64,000 nucleotides of DNA from Solimonas sp. SE-A11 (GCF_030345715.1 NZ_JAUASX010000025.1:1-64000); one strand, 5' to 3'. Positions 1 through 9,023 are shown, counted from the first letter of the stretch. The notes: generated by a model from the letters alone, not told the origin. Translations and numbers: made by a program.

Positions 1-187
1 GTGCCGTAAGAGTCATCAACTCTATGCTCAACTTACGTTTGGCTTTACGTTGATACTCTCGGTTGTGTTGCTATGGCTTCTGCCACGCACCGGGAGCACC
101 CACACAAATTACTTGCTAATTTGTTCTTAAAGAACAGTGCTTTAGCGGCTTCGTCGTTTCCGTCGTTGCCGTCAGCGAGGAAGGCGA
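1..187 (-). ncRNA. rRNA operon leader (16S gene off left edge)
   Basis: Read on the minus strand, this stretch contains a boxA-like antitermination element (TGTTCTTTAA, positions 136 to 127). It is followed by AT-rich sequence and GTGTGGGTGCTC, the same order as in gammaproteobacterial rRNA leaders (boxA about 170 nt before mature 16S). It starts just downstream of a strong promoter and reads off position 1, so the mature 16S gene should begin shortly beyond the window edge. No mature rRNA is visible here. Confidence 0.75.
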
Positions 188-215
188 ATTCTAGGGAAAA
201 AACGGGGTGCGTCAA
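188..215 (-). promoter_or_regulatory. rRNA P1-type sigma70 promoter
   Basis: On the minus strand there is a -35 TTGACG (215 to 210), a 16-bp spacer and a -10 TAGAAT (193 to 188), followed by a GC-rich discriminator. AT-rich, UP-element-like sequence lies upstream (about 216-245). The match is close to consensus and sits ahead of the boxA leader, as expected for an rRNA operon promoter. Confidence 0.75.
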
Positions 216-235
216 CTGTCCCCTTACAACTAATT

Positions 236-477
236 ATTAAGTGTTTGTTACAAAACGATTTTCAGTTTTGAACCAAACCCTGGAACCCCCTCCTGCCGCG
301 CTGTTTTTGATCGTTTTTTGTCCATTTTTTGGTTATTTTCTAACCAGCCTTTCTGCCTCCCGGGATTTCCTCTTCTGCAACAGCCCTTATCCAGCACTTG
401 CCGCCCGTCCCGGCAGGCCGTCTTTGGCCGCACGGGAAGGGGCCGCCCAGCGCGCCGGCCCGCTGCAGCAGTCCCAA
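236..477. other. Gene-free spacer upstream of rRNA promoter
   Basis: No convincing gene is seen between the rRNA promoter and the hairpins after tyrS. The plus strand carries several T-runs (about 300-345), which make the region locally AT-rich. This could assist the rRNA promoter or termination, but nothing specific can be supported. Confidence 0.4.
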
Positions 478-531
478 CGTCTAGCGCCCTGCCGGGCGCC
501 AGACGTGAGAAGGGGCCCTGGCGGGCCCCTT
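478..531 (-). terminator. Tandem hairpins downstream of tyrS
   Basis: Two GC-rich hairpins lie directly after the tyrS stop. One is at 510-531, with a 9-bp perfect stem and a 4-nt loop. The other is at 478-505, with a 12-bp stem containing one mismatch and a 4-nt loop. Neither is followed by a strong T-tract on the minus strand, so termination is inferred from position and stem strength. They also separate tyrS from the rRNA promoter. Confidence 0.5.
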
Positions 532-539
532 GGGTTTCT

Positions 540-1754
<1,215 letters not shown>

Positions 1755-1918
1755 GTGAAATGCAATGGAATAGGGGTAGACGGGGCGGTCATAAGGCCGG
1801 GCTCGCTGCAGACTGAGCCGGAGTTACCAGGGGATTTTCTTGCAATGCCTAAAAAAGTATGTTTCCTTACGCATTATGACACCCCGGAGAGACGCCGGTC
1901 ACAAAGGCGGCCCCGGTC

Positions 1919-1953
1919 AAAACCGCTGTGCCCCGCGCGGTTTCACGTTTTTT
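1919..1953 (+). promoter_or_regulatory. Leader hairpin with T-tract before M23 peptidase
   Basis: A 7-bp stem (AAACCGC at 1920-1926 pairing with GCGGTTT at 1937-1943) is followed by a T6 run at 1948-1953. It ends 12 nt before the ATG at 1965. It looks like an intrinsic terminator or attenuator in the 5' leader, but it is short and could be coincidental. Confidence 0.3.
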
Positions 1954-1964
1954 GAGTTATCACG

Positions 1965-3350
1965 ATGAACTTCGATTATAGCCCAGCCGAGCTGGCTCCC
2001 CGCCGCTCGGCACGCCGCTCTGTCGTCATGGCAACGGTCTCCGTTGCCATGCTGGCCGCCATTGTCGGCCATGAGAGCATTGCCACCCGCAGCAGCGCGC
2101 TCTCCAGCGCGGCGCCGGCCGACGTGGCCGCCGCCTTCCCGACTCCGGGCGCCGATATCGCGCTCGATGCGCAGCTTCAGGCGCAGGCCACGGCGGAAAC
2201 GCCAGCCGCTCCCTCGCTCACCGACTGGAAGGCGCTGACCGTTGAACGCGGCCAGACGCTTTCGACCATCTTCGAGGCCGAAGGCCTGCCGCACAGCGAA
2301 TCGCTGCAGCTGCTGACCCTGAGCAAGGATGCGCGCGAGCTGCGCAACCTGCGCCCCGGCGAGATCATCCGCCTGCGCCGCAATGCCGAGGGCAGCCTGG
2401 AGGAACTCAGCTACGAGCTGGACGACACGCACACGCTGCAGGTGCGCCGCGTCGACGACAAGCTCGAGGCCTTCACCATCGCCGCCGAGCTGGAGAAGCG
2501 CCAGGCCGAAGTGGCCGGCGTGATCGACTCCTCGCTGTTCATGGCCGCGCAGAAGGCCGGCCTGTCGAACCGGCTGACGCTGGAACTGGCGCAGATCTTC
2601 AACTACGACATCGACTTCGCCCTGGACCTGCGCCGCGGTGACCGCTTCGTGGTGGTCTACGACGCCTACTACAAGGATGGCAAGAAGCTGCGCGACGGCA
2701 ACATCACCATCGCGGAGTTCGTGAACAAGGGCAAGGTCCACCAGGCGATGCGCTACGTGGACAAGAAGGGCAACGCCGCCTACTACGCGCCGGACGGCAG
2801 CTCCTTCCGCAAGGCCTTCATCCGCACGCCGGTCGACTTCGCCCGCATCAGCTCGGGCTTCAATCCGGGCCGCATGCATCCGATCCTCAACGTGATCCGC
2901 GCCCACAAGGGTGTGGACTACGCCGCCGGCACCGGCACCCCGGTGAAGACCACCGGCGACGGCGTGGTGGAGTTCATCGGCAAGAAGAGCGGCTACGGCA
3001 ACGTCATCATCATCAAGCACGGCCAGAAGTACGAGACGCTCTACGGTCACCTGTCGCGCTTCCGCACCGGCCTGAGCAACGGCTCTCGCGTGAAGATGGG
3101 CCAGGTGATCGGCTACGTCGGCGCCACGGGCCTGGCCACCGCGCCGCATCTGCACTATGAATTCCGCGTCAACGGGCTGCACGTCAACCCGATCACGGTG
3201 TCGCTGCCGCGCGCCAACCCGCTGTCCAAGTCCGAGCTGGCCGCCTGGCGCAGCGAGAACGCCGGCGCCCTGGCCGCACTGCAGTCGATCTCCATGCAGC
3301 AGCAGGCCGCCATGGCCAGCGACGAGCCGGGCAGGACCGCGACGCCCTGA
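1965..3350 (+). CDS. M23 family peptidoglycan endopeptidase (MepM-like)
   Basis: This is a predicted periplasmic or membrane-anchored zinc endopeptidase acting on peptidoglycan cross-links. The 461-residue protein has an N-terminal membrane-targeting segment (about 20-40). An OapA/LysM-like domain follows (about 85-145, beginning around the VERGQTL stretch). The C-terminal LytM/M23 domain shows the zinc ligands HxxxD (HKGVD, about 311-315) and HxH (HLH, about 394-396). The gene lies between tyrS and anmK, as in Pseudomonas. It thus sits beside anhydro-MurNAc kinase, suggesting a shared role in cell-wall growth and turnover. The family is well established; the substrate is inferred. Confidence 0.9.
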   Translation: MNFDYSPAELAPRRSARRSVVMATVSVAMLAAIVGHESIATRSSALSSAAPADVAAAFPTPGADIALDAQLQAQATAETPAAPSLTDWKALTVERGQTLSTIFEAEGLPHSESLQLLTLSKDARELRNLRPGEIIRLRRNAEGSLEELSYELDDTHTLQVRRVDDKLEAFTIAAELEKRQAEVAGVIDSSLFMAAQKAGLSNRLTLELAQIFNYDIDFALDLRRGDRFVVVYDAYYKDGKKLRDGNITIAEFVNKGKVHQAMRYVDKKGNAAYYAPDGSSFRKAFIRTPVDFARISSGFNPGRMHPILNVIRAHKGVDYAAGTGTPVKTTGDGVVEFIGKKSGYGNVIIIKHGQKYETLYGHLSRFRTGLSNGSRVKMGQVIGYVGATGLATAPHLHYEFRVNGLHVNPITVSLPRANPLSKSELAAWRSENAGALAALQSISMQQQAAMASDEPGRTATP

Positions 3351-3397
3351 TGCGCGCCTGATGCTGCCGTCCACCGGGCTGCAGTAACATCAGGCCG

Positions 3398-4522
3398 ATG
3401 ACGGAATACTTCATCGGCCTGATGTCGGGTACCAGCATGGACGGCATCGATGCCGCCGTCTGTGCCTTCGACGACACCCTCCCGGAACCCCGCTTCCTCC
3501 GCGTGCACGCCCACGCGTCCGGGCACTACCCGGCACCGCTGCGCGAGCGCCTGCTGACGCTGCAGCGCACGGTGCCGCAGCTGTCGCTGCGCGAGCTGGC
3601 GGAGCTGGACCGCGACGTGGCCCAGGCCTTTGCCGACACCGCCGAGCTGGCCTTGGAGGCGGCGCGCCTGCCGCGCGAGGCGATCCGCGCCGTGGGCTCG
3701 CACGGCCAGACCGTGTTCCATGATCCGGCCGCGACCGGCGGCAGCATCCAGCTGGGAAACCCCTCGTGGATCGCACAGAAGCTGGGCATCACCACGGTGG
3801 CCGACTTCCGTCGCGCCGACGTCGCCGCCGGCGGCCAGGGCGCCCCCCTGGTGCCAGCCTTCCACCACGCGCTGTTCGGCGCGGCGACGCTGCCTCGCGT
3901 GGCCCTGAACCTGGGCGGCATCGCCAACATCACGCTGCTACCCGGCGCGAATGCCGAAGCAGTCAGCGGTTTCGATACCGGCCCGGCCAATGGCCTGATG
4001 GACGAGTGGGCGGAGCGGCACTTGGGCAAGCCCTACGACGAGGGCGGCGAGTTCGCCGCGAGCGGGCAGCTTCAGGCGGAACTGCTGGAGGCGTTGCTGG
4101 GCGATCCCTACTTTGCCGCCGCACCGCCCAAGAGCACCGGGCGCGGCGACTTCCACCTGGACTGGCTGCGCCGGCGCTATCCCGGGCTCGATACCCTGCC
4201 GCCCGCCGACGTGCAGCGCACGCTGTGCGAGCTGACGGCGCGGACGGTGGCGGATGCGATCCGCAACCATGGCCCGCAGACGCGCGAGGTGCTGGCCTGC
4301 GGCGGCGGCACGCGCAACCACCTGCTGATGGAACGCCTGGCAGCGCTGCTGGCACCGATCGCGCTGCGCTCCAGCGCCGACGCGGGCCTGGACCCGCAGC
4401 ACGTGGAAGCGGCGGCGTTCGCCTGGCTGGCGATGCGGACGATGCACGGGCTGCCGGGGAACCTGCCGGCGGTGACGGGGGCCAAGCGGGCGGTGGTGCT
4501 GGGCGGGGTTTATCGGGGCTGA
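3398..4522 (+). CDS. anmK: Anhydro-N-acetylmuramic acid kinase
   Basis: This cytoplasmic enzyme hydrates and phosphorylates 1,6-anhydro-MurNAc, released from murein by lytic transglycosylases, to MurNAc-6-phosphate for recycling. The 374-residue protein starts with the diagnostic phosphate-binding stretch GLMSGTSMDGID. It also has the NLGGIANIT motif (about 168) and the GGGTRN motif near residue 305. It follows the M23 peptidase gene by 47 bp and is probably co-transcribed. A 7-bp inverted repeat (CCTGATG/CATCAGG) spans the short gap before its ATG. Length matches the family. Confidence 0.95.
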   Translation: MTEYFIGLMSGTSMDGIDAAVCAFDDTLPEPRFLRVHAHASGHYPAPLRERLLTLQRTVPQLSLRELAELDRDVAQAFADTAELALEAARLPREAIRAVGSHGQTVFHDPAATGGSIQLGNPSWIAQKLGITTVADFRRADVAAGGQGAPLVPAFHHALFGAATLPRVALNLGGIANITLLPGANAEAVSGFDTGPANGLMDEWAERHLGKPYDEGGEFAASGQLQAELLEALLGDPYFAAAPPKSTGRGDFHLDWLRRRYPGLDTLPPADVQRTLCELTARTVADAIRNHGPQTREVLACGGGTRNHLLMERLAALLAPIALRSSADAGLDPQHVEAAAFAWLAMRTMHGLPGNLPAVTGAKRAVVLGGVYRG

Positions 4523-4554
4523 TTGCGGGCTCCGCGCGGCGTGGCCTGTGCGGG

Positions 4555-4577
4555 CGCGGCTGTCAGCCGTTCCTACA
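4555..4577 (-). repeat. REP-like element
   Basis: On the minus strand this reads TGTAGGAAC followed by a GGCTGACAGCC-type mini-palindrome. It resembles the GTAGGAGC REP family common in Pseudomonas and Xanthomonadales genomes. It lies in the convergent anmK-erpA gap. Confidence 0.5.
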
Positions 4578-4626
4578 AACGACGGTCTATGGGAACGACT
4601 CGAGTGCTACTGGAGCACTGAAAAGC

Positions 4627-4657
4627 AAAAACCCGGCTTCGCTGGGCGAAGCCGGGT
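4627..4657 (-). terminator. Intrinsic terminator of the argC-erpA run
   Basis: An 11-bp perfect stem (4631-4641 with 4647-4657) has a 5-nt loop. On the minus strand it is followed by TTTTTGCTTTT, an excellent rho-independent terminator for erpA and upstream genes. It probably also limits anmK read-through. Confidence 0.85.
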
Positions 4658-4676
4658 CATGGATCCATATCCGCCC

Positions 4677-4699
4677 TGTAGGAGCAGGTGGTGCCTGCC
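4677..4699 (+). repeat. Partial REP-like element
   Basis: TGTAGGAGC is followed by a 5-bp hairpin (GCAGG/CCTGC, 4684-4698). It matches the head of the GTAGGAGC REP family and lies just downstream of erpA. Confidence 0.4.
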
Positions 4700-4707
4700 G
4701 CTCGGCG

Positions 4708-5055
4708 CTAGACGGAGAACGAATTTCCGCAGCCGCAGGTGGTGCTGGCGTTGGGGTTGCGGATCACGAACTGTGCACCCTCGACGCTTTCCTTGTAGTC
4801 GATCTCGGCGCCCATGAGGTACTGCACGCTCATCGGGTCCACGACCAGGGTGACGCCGTTGCGGGTCACCAGGGTGTCGCCTTCCTCGGTTTCCTTGTCG
4901 AACTTGAAACCGTACTGGAAGCCGGAGCAGCCACCGCCCGTGACGAACACGCGCAGGTTCTGTTTGACGTCGATTTCCTCGTCCAGCAGTTCGCGGACCT
5001 TGTTGGCCGCGGCCTCGGTGAAGATCACCGTCTCGAATTCAGCTTCTGCTTCCAT
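4708..5055 (-). CDS. erpA: Iron-sulfur cluster insertion protein ErpA
   Basis: This A-type carrier delivers Fe-S clusters to apo-enzymes. The protein has the three conserved cysteines of the family, one in GGGCSGFQ and two in CGCG near the C-terminus. I chose the ATG at 5055, giving 115 residues, because this matches known ErpA length and N-terminus ([15 protein letters not shown]). An in-frame TTG at 5085 would add ten residues not seen in the family. It lies 39 bp downstream of the bactofilin gene and is the last gene before a strong terminator. Confidence 0.94.
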   Translation of the reverse strand: MEAEAEFETVIFTEAAANKVRELLDEEIDVKQNLRVFVTGGGCSGFQYGFKFDKETEEGDTLVTRNGVTLVVDPMSVQYLMGAEIDYKESVEGAQFVIRNPNASTTCGCGNSFSV

Positions 5056-5094
5056 CACAGCCACTCTTGCCCTCGCGGGCGTCAAAAGAACCGC

Positions 5095-5556
5095 TTACAG
5101 ACCCTTGGCGCGCCGGGCCTCGCTCAGCTGGTCCGTCGACTCGTCGGCCGGCTTCTGCTGCGCGAGCGCTGCAGGGGCCCGTCCGCCTTCGCCTTCGTGC
5201 ACCAGCTGGCCGTTGACCGTGGCGCCGCCTTCCATCTCGATGATCTTGTAGTAGACGTTGCCGTTCACGCGGGCCTTGGCGGCCAGGGTGATCTTCTCCG
5301 TCGCATGCACGTCGCCGATGACGGCGCCGTTCAACACAATATTGGGGACGCGAACGTCGCCTTCAACCAGGCCGGTATCGCTGATCGACAGGGAGGCAGC
5401 CTTGTCGCTGTTGGCGATGACCTTGCCCTTGATCTTGCCGTCCACGTGCAGGCCGCCGGAAAAACGGACGTCGCCGAGAATCTCGGTCTGGCGGCCGATC
5501 AGGGTGTCCACCGGGGTGGACGAGCTGTTGCCCTTGGGATTGTTACCGCCGAACAT
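5095..5556 (-). CDS. Bactofilin (polymer-forming cytoskeletal protein)
   Basis: Bactofilins self-polymerise into nucleotide-free filaments that scaffold cell-shape, stalk or polarity proteins at the inner membrane. The core (about 20-125) is the typical right-handed beta-helix, with repeated GxV/I turns such as GDVRFSGGLHVDGKIKG. It is flanked by disordered tails, including an Ala/Gln/Glu-rich C-terminus. The ATG at 5556 is chosen because a GGAGG lies 8 nt upstream; an ATG at 5562 is too close to it. The start overlaps the end of the DUF6776 gene by 14 nt, indicating translational coupling. Size (153 aa) is typical. Confidence 0.88.
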   Translation of the reverse strand: MFGGNNPKGNSSSTPVDTLIGRQTEILGDVRFSGGLHVDGKIKGKVIANSDKAASLSISDTGLVEGDVRVPNIVLNGAVIGDVHATEKITLAAKARVNGNVYYKIIEMEGGATVNGQLVHEGEGGRAPAALAQQKPADESTDQLSEARRAKGL

Positions 5557-6313
5557 TTTCATTTCCTCCAGCTCCCGCCAGGATCCGATTCCACTCGAAG
5601 CTTTCCTCGGGTCGGGGAGCGTTTTCGCCATCGATCTGAAGCGCGACGACGACCCGCTGCGGCTTGAAGCCTTCCGGCAACCGGAACTCGCCGCGGAATT
5701 CCTCGTAGTACTTCATTGAGAATATCAGCTTTTTGGTATCGCCGAGGGCGATCTCCTCGAGTCCGAGGTTGTGCCGTACGCCACCGTTAAGTCCTTGAAT
5801 TTCCATTCGTACGCTGCCGCCGAAGAAGCGGTCTTTCTGCGCCGACTGGATCAGGGTGAGATCAAAGCTGTAGGCGCGCGGCTCCTTGTCCTTGGCCTGC
5901 AGCTTGATGTCGTGCACGCGCACGCCGGAGCGGGTCTGCCCGGTAGGCGACATGCCGCGGTAGAAGGTCAGCTGCTCGCGCAGGGAGGACACCTCGGTCT
6001 GCAGGGCGGTCAGGGATTGCCGGACCTCGTCGCAGGCGTGGGTGTCGATCTCGACCGAGCGCTTCTGGTAGGCAAGCTGGTTGCGCAGTTCGTCGGCCTC
6101 GGCCCGAGCGGCGCGCAGGTCACGGGTCAGGGTGCGGCGTTCGTTCTGGGCGCGTTCCAGGTCGGTCTGGGCACGCTCGAAGTCCGTCACCGTGGTGGCA
6201 CGGGTGTAGGAGTACAGTCCCCACATCAGCAGCGCCACGGCCGCCACGCCGCCGGCTACCAGCCCGGTCTTGAACCAGGGCCGGTGGCGGGCGATGACGA
6301 TCTTGTGCTGCAT
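5543..6313 (-). CDS. DUF6776 family membrane-anchored coiled-coil protein
   Basis: The function is unknown. The 256-residue protein has one N-terminal membrane helix (about 15-37). A charged coiled coil (about 45-120) rich in ARAEADELR-type heptads follows, then a soluble periplasmic domain (about 130-245). This architecture matches the gammaproteobacterial DUF6776 family found beside bactofilin and erpA. It sits 16 bp after argC and overlaps the bactofilin start, so a structural partnership with the bactofilin is a reasonable inference. It has no catalytic motif that I recognise. Confidence 0.8.
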   Translation of the reverse strand: MQHKIVIARHRPWFKTGLVAGGVAAVALLMWGLYSYTRATTVTDFERAQTDLERAQNERRTLTRDLRAARAEADELRNQLAYQKRSVEIDTHACDEVRQSLTALQTEVSSLREQLTFYRGMSPTGQTRSGVRVHDIKLQAKDKEPRAYSFDLTLIQSAQKDRFFGGSVRMEIQGLNGGVRHNLGLEEIALGDTKKLIFSMKYYEEFRGEFRLPEGFKPQRVVVALQIDGENAPRPEESFEWNRILAGAGGNENVRR

Positions 6314-6329
6314 GCGGGCGCCCGCAGGC

Positions 6330-7364
6330 TCAGGGCGACAGCGGCGGGGCGTCGAGGCCCAGGGTCTCGTCCAGGCCCAGCATCAGGTTGAGGTTCTGGA
6401 TGGCCTGGCCCGACGCGCCCTTGACCAGGTTGTCGATCACCACCAGCACCACGGCGGTCTTGCCGTCCGGAGCCTTGTGCACGGCAATCCGGCAGCGGTT
6501 GCTGCCGCGCACGCTGCGCGTCTCCGGGTGCTCGCCCGCCGGCATGACGTCCACGAAGGGCTCGCCCTTGTAGCGCTGCTCGTACAGCGCCTGCAGGTCC
6601 ACGGCGGGGTCCTTGAGGCGTGCGTACAGCGTGGAGTGGATACCGCGGATCATCGGGGTGAGGTGCGGGCTGAACACCAGGCTCACCGGCGCGTCCGACA
6701 TGCCACGCAAGCCCTGGGTGATCTCCGGCCAGTGCCGGTGGCCCGGGATGCCGTAGGCCTTCATGGTGTCCGCCGCCTCGCCGAACAGCGAGCCGATCTT
6801 GGCCTCGCGTCCGGCACCGCTGACGCCCGACTTGCAGTCGGCGATCAGGTGCTCGGAATCCACCAGGCCGGCCTCCAGCAGCGGCAGGAAGCCGAGCTGC
6901 ACGGAGGTGGGATAGCAGCCGGGGTTGCCGACGATGCGCGCGTTGGAGACATCCACCCGGTTGACCTCGGGCAGGCCGTAGACGGCCTCGGCCAGCAGGT
7001 CCGGGCAGCTATGGTCCATGCCGTACCAGCGCTTGAACTCGGCGGTGTCCTTGAGCCGGAAGTCGGCCGACAGGTCCACGATCTTCACGCCGCGAGAGAC
7101 CAGCTCCGGCGCCATGGCCATGCAGGCGCCGTGCGGGGTGGCGAAGAACACCGCCTCGCAGTCCGACAGCTGGTCCACGTCCGGGGTACTGAACGTCAGG
7201 TCATCGGTGTAGCCCCGCAGGTGGGGAAAGTGCTGGTCCGCACGCAGGCCGGCCTCCTTGCGCGAGGTCAGCTTCGTGACCTGCACCTGGGGGTGTTGCG
7301 CCAGCAGGCGCAGCAGCTCGGCGCCGGTGTAACCGGTCCCGCCGACGATTCCGACCTTGATCAT
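6330..7364 (-). CDS. argC: N-acetyl-gamma-glutamyl-phosphate reductase
   Basis: This NADPH-dependent enzyme catalyses the third step of arginine synthesis, reducing N-acetylglutamyl phosphate to the semialdehyde. The 344-residue protein has an N-terminal Rossmann fold ([13 protein letters not shown]) and the catalytic cysteine in GNPGCYPTS (about residue 150). It is the first gene of a probable minus-strand operon with DUF6776, bactofilin and erpA. It is divergent from hemJ across 88 bp. Another arginine gene, argH, lies about 30 kb away, so the pathway is scattered. Confidence 0.96.
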   Translation of the reverse strand: MIKVGIVGGTGYTGAELLRLLAQHPQVQVTKLTSRKEAGLRADQHFPHLRGYTDDLTFSTPDVDQLSDCEAVFFATPHGACMAMAPELVSRGVKIVDLSADFRLKDTAEFKRWYGMDHSCPDLLAEAVYGLPEVNRVDVSNARIVGNPGCYPTSVQLGFLPLLEAGLVDSEHLIADCKSGVSGAGREAKIGSLFGEAADTMKAYGIPGHRHWPEITQGLRGMSDAPVSLVFSPHLTPMIRGIHSTLYARLKDPAVDLQALYEQRYKGEPFVDVMPAGEHPETRSVRGSNRCRIAVHKAPDGKTAVVLVVIDNLVKGASGQAIQNLNLMLGLDETLGLDAPPLSP

Positions 7365-7452
7365 GACTCACATCCATCCGTTGAGGGCGCGATAATAGAG
7401 GCTCCGGCTCAAAACCTGAACCTCAGCCCACGTAACCGCAGGCGCCTCTGAC

Positions 7453-7875
7453 ATGCTCTGGATCAAGTCGTTTCACATCATCTTCGTCGTGGCCTGGTTC
7501 GCCGGCCTGTTCTACCTACCCCGCCTGTTCGTCTACCACACCGAGGTCAAGCCCTCGGACGCGGACAGCTACCAGCGCTTCTGCCTGATGGAGAAGCGCC
7601 TGATGACGCTGACCACCATCGCCATGATCGGCACCTGGGTGTTCGGGCTGTGGCTGCTCTCGCAGTTCCCGGGCTACATGAAGTCCGGCTGGCTGCACGC
7701 CAAGCTGACCCTGGTGCTGGCCCTGTCGGGCTACCACGGCTGGCTCAAGACCCGCGTGCGGGCCTTCGCCCAGGAGCGCAATACCAAGACCGCCAAGTTC
7801 TACCGGATCATGAACGAGGTGCCGGCGCTGGCGCTGGTGGCCGTGGTGATCCTGGTGGTGGTGAAGCCGTTCTAG
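7453..7875 (+). CDS. hemJ: Protoporphyrinogen IX oxidase HemJ
   Basis: HemJ oxidises protoporphyrinogen IX to protoporphyrin IX in heme synthesis, in place of HemG or HemY oxidases. The 140-residue protein has four predicted membrane helices and the conserved early His in IKSFHIIFVVAWFAGLFYLPR. Length and motifs match the family. It is divergent from argC, as in Pseudomonas. The rest of the window's heme genes (hemC, D, X, Y) lie 23 kb away. Confidence 0.93.
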   Translation: MLWIKSFHIIFVVAWFAGLFYLPRLFVYHTEVKPSDADSYQRFCLMEKRLMTLTTIAMIGTWVFGLWLLSQFPGYMKSGWLHAKLTLVLALSGYHGWLKTRVRAFAQERNTKTAKFYRIMNEVPALALVAVVILVVVKPF

Positions 7876-7880
7876 CTTGC

Positions 7881-8048
7881 CCCCTCTCCCGCTGGCGGGA
7901 GAGGATTGGCGAGGGCATGGATGCCCGAGGCAGGGCAACGCATGGGCAGTTGCCGAGGTGAGGGTGGTGCGATGGCGGTTACGCACCTTGCCTCCGATTG
8001 GGAGTTTCGCCCCTCACCCCAACCCTCTCCCCGCTTGCGGGGAGAGGG
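7881..8048. repeat. Composite hairpin repeat (two modules)
   Basis: The left module (about 7881-7967) is the reverse complement of the composite repeats at 34729-34808 and 53811-53891. It contains an inverted CTCTCCCGC/GCGGGAGAG hairpin plus GGGCATGGATGCCC. The right module (about 8009-8048) is the direct-orientation CCCTCACCCCAACCCTCTCCCCGC/GCGGGGAGAGGG type. The 227-bp space between hemJ and bfr holds only these repeats and a terminator. Confidence 0.75.
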
Positions 8049-8056
8049 AGCCAATG

Positions 8057-8085
8057 AAAAAGCCCCGCTTTTCGCGGGGCTTTTT
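8057..8085 (-). terminator. Bidirectional terminator between hemJ and bfr
   Basis: AAAAA-GCCCCGC, a 5-nt loop, then GCGGGGC-TTTTT form a 12-bp stem including the A/T arms. It gives a T-tract on both strands, so it serves bfr on the minus strand and hemJ on the plus strand. Confidence 0.88.
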
Positions 8086-8102
8086 CGTTACGCAGCTTGG
8101 CC

Positions 8103-8591
8103 TTACTCGCCTTCTTCCGCCGGAGCCCCCGCCACCGACTGGATGTAGTTCTGGATGCCCATGCGCTCGATCAGGCCCAGTTGCTCCTCGATGAAGTCAA
8201 TGTGGTGCTCCTCGCTGTCGAGGATGTCCTCGAACAGCTCGCGGCTGTTGTAGTCACGGACCTGCTCGCAGTAGGCGATGGCGTCCTTGAGCAGGGGCAC
8301 GGCCTCCAGTTCCAGGCGCAAGTCGCACTCCAGCAGTTCCTTCACGTCCTCGCCGATGTAGAGCTTGCCGAGGTCCTGCAGGTTGGGCAGGCCGTCCAGG
8401 AACAGGACGCGCTTGATGAGGCGATCGGCATGCTTCATCTCGTCGATCGACTCGTGATACTCGACCTTCTCCAGCTTCTTCATGCCCCAGTTGCCCAGCA
8501 TGCGGGCGTGGAGGAAGTACTGGTTGATGGCCGTCAGCTCATTGCGCAGAGCCTGGTTGAGGAACTCGATAACCTTGGGATCACCGCGCAT
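8103..8591 (-). CDS. bfr: Bacterioferritin
   Basis: This iron-storage cytochrome oxidises and mineralises Fe(II) inside a 24-subunit shell with heme at dimer interfaces. The 162-residue protein carries ferroxidase ligands on a four-helix bundle (Glu in RNELTAI, the ExxH pair in [12 protein letters not shown], and EEHHIDFIE). It also has the heme-ligating Met of IDEMKH (about residue 52). A CAGGAG ribosome-binding site lies 6 nt before the ATG. It is downstream of bfd in the same direction, as in other gammaproteobacteria, with a 128-bp gap that contains a palindrome. Confidence 0.96.
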   Translation of the reverse strand: MRGDPKVIEFLNQALRNELTAINQYFLHARMLGNWGMKKLEKVEYHESIDEMKHADRLIKRVLFLDGLPNLQDLGKLYIGEDVKELLECDLRLELEAVPLLKDAIAYCEQVRDYNSRELFEDILDSEEHHIDFIEEQLGLIERMGIQNYIQSVAGAPAEEGE

Positions 8592-8692
8592 GGCGCGCTC
8601 CTGGGTAGGGGGCTAAGGCGCGCAGTGTAGCGCCGGCCCCCAGCTGACGTCCAGTCCAAGTGCCTGTTTTTATTGGTTTTTTAAACGATTTT

Positions 8693-8709
8693 GCATGCGA
8701 TTCGCATGC
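8693..8709. promoter_or_regulatory. 17-nt palindrome between bfd and bfr
   Basis: The arms GCATGCGA and TCGCATGC are perfectly complementary around a single central base. The palindrome lies upstream of bfr and downstream of bfd, without a T-tract on the bfd-sense strand. An operator is therefore more likely than a terminator, but the cognate regulator is unknown. Confidence 0.4.
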
Positions 8710-8719
8710 GCGTTCAGCT

Positions 8720-8950
8720 CTAGGCGCTGAGGGCGACCGGCTGGTTGGCGACCACGGGCATCATCAGCGACGGGGCCGGCAGGGTGGTCAGGGCCTCGCC
8801 CAGCACTTCGCGGGCGGCGGGGACACACTTGCCGCAGCAGGTGCCCAGGCTCAACTCACGGGTCAGATCGCGCAGGCTCACGACTTCCCCGGCCGCTACG
8901 GCGCGACGGATGTGTCGGTCGGAAACTGCTTTGCAGACGCAAACGATCAT
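8720..8950 (-). CDS. bfd: Bacterioferritin-associated ferredoxin
   Basis: Bfd is a small [2Fe-2S] protein that docks on bacterioferritin and passes electrons through heme to release stored iron. The protein (about 76 aa) has the four-cysteine pattern C-x-C near the N-terminus (VCVCKAV) and C-x2-C (CCGKC, about residues 38-42). The start at 8950 matches the family N-terminus; an ATG at 8959 would add three residues. A near-perfect Fur box lies just upstream, consistent with induction under iron starvation. Confidence 0.92.
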   Translation of the reverse strand: MIVCVCKAVSDRHIRRAVAAGEVVSLRDLTRELSLGTCCGKCVPAAREVLGEALTTLPAPSLMMPVVANQPVALSA

Positions 8951-8970
8951 GCATCGCATTTAATAATAAA

Positions 8971-8985
8971 TGATAATGATTGTCA
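8971..8985 (-). promoter_or_regulatory. Fur box upstream of bfd
   Basis: TGATAATGATTGTCA matches the 7-1-7 Fur consensus TGATAATnATTATCA at 14 of 15 positions. It is 21 nt upstream of the bfd start in an AT-rich promoter region. Repression of bfd by Fe-Fur is the expected effect. Confidence 0.85.
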
Positions 8986-9023
8986 ATAAACTTCCGATTG
9001 CCGGATGACCGGCCGTCGGCCGC

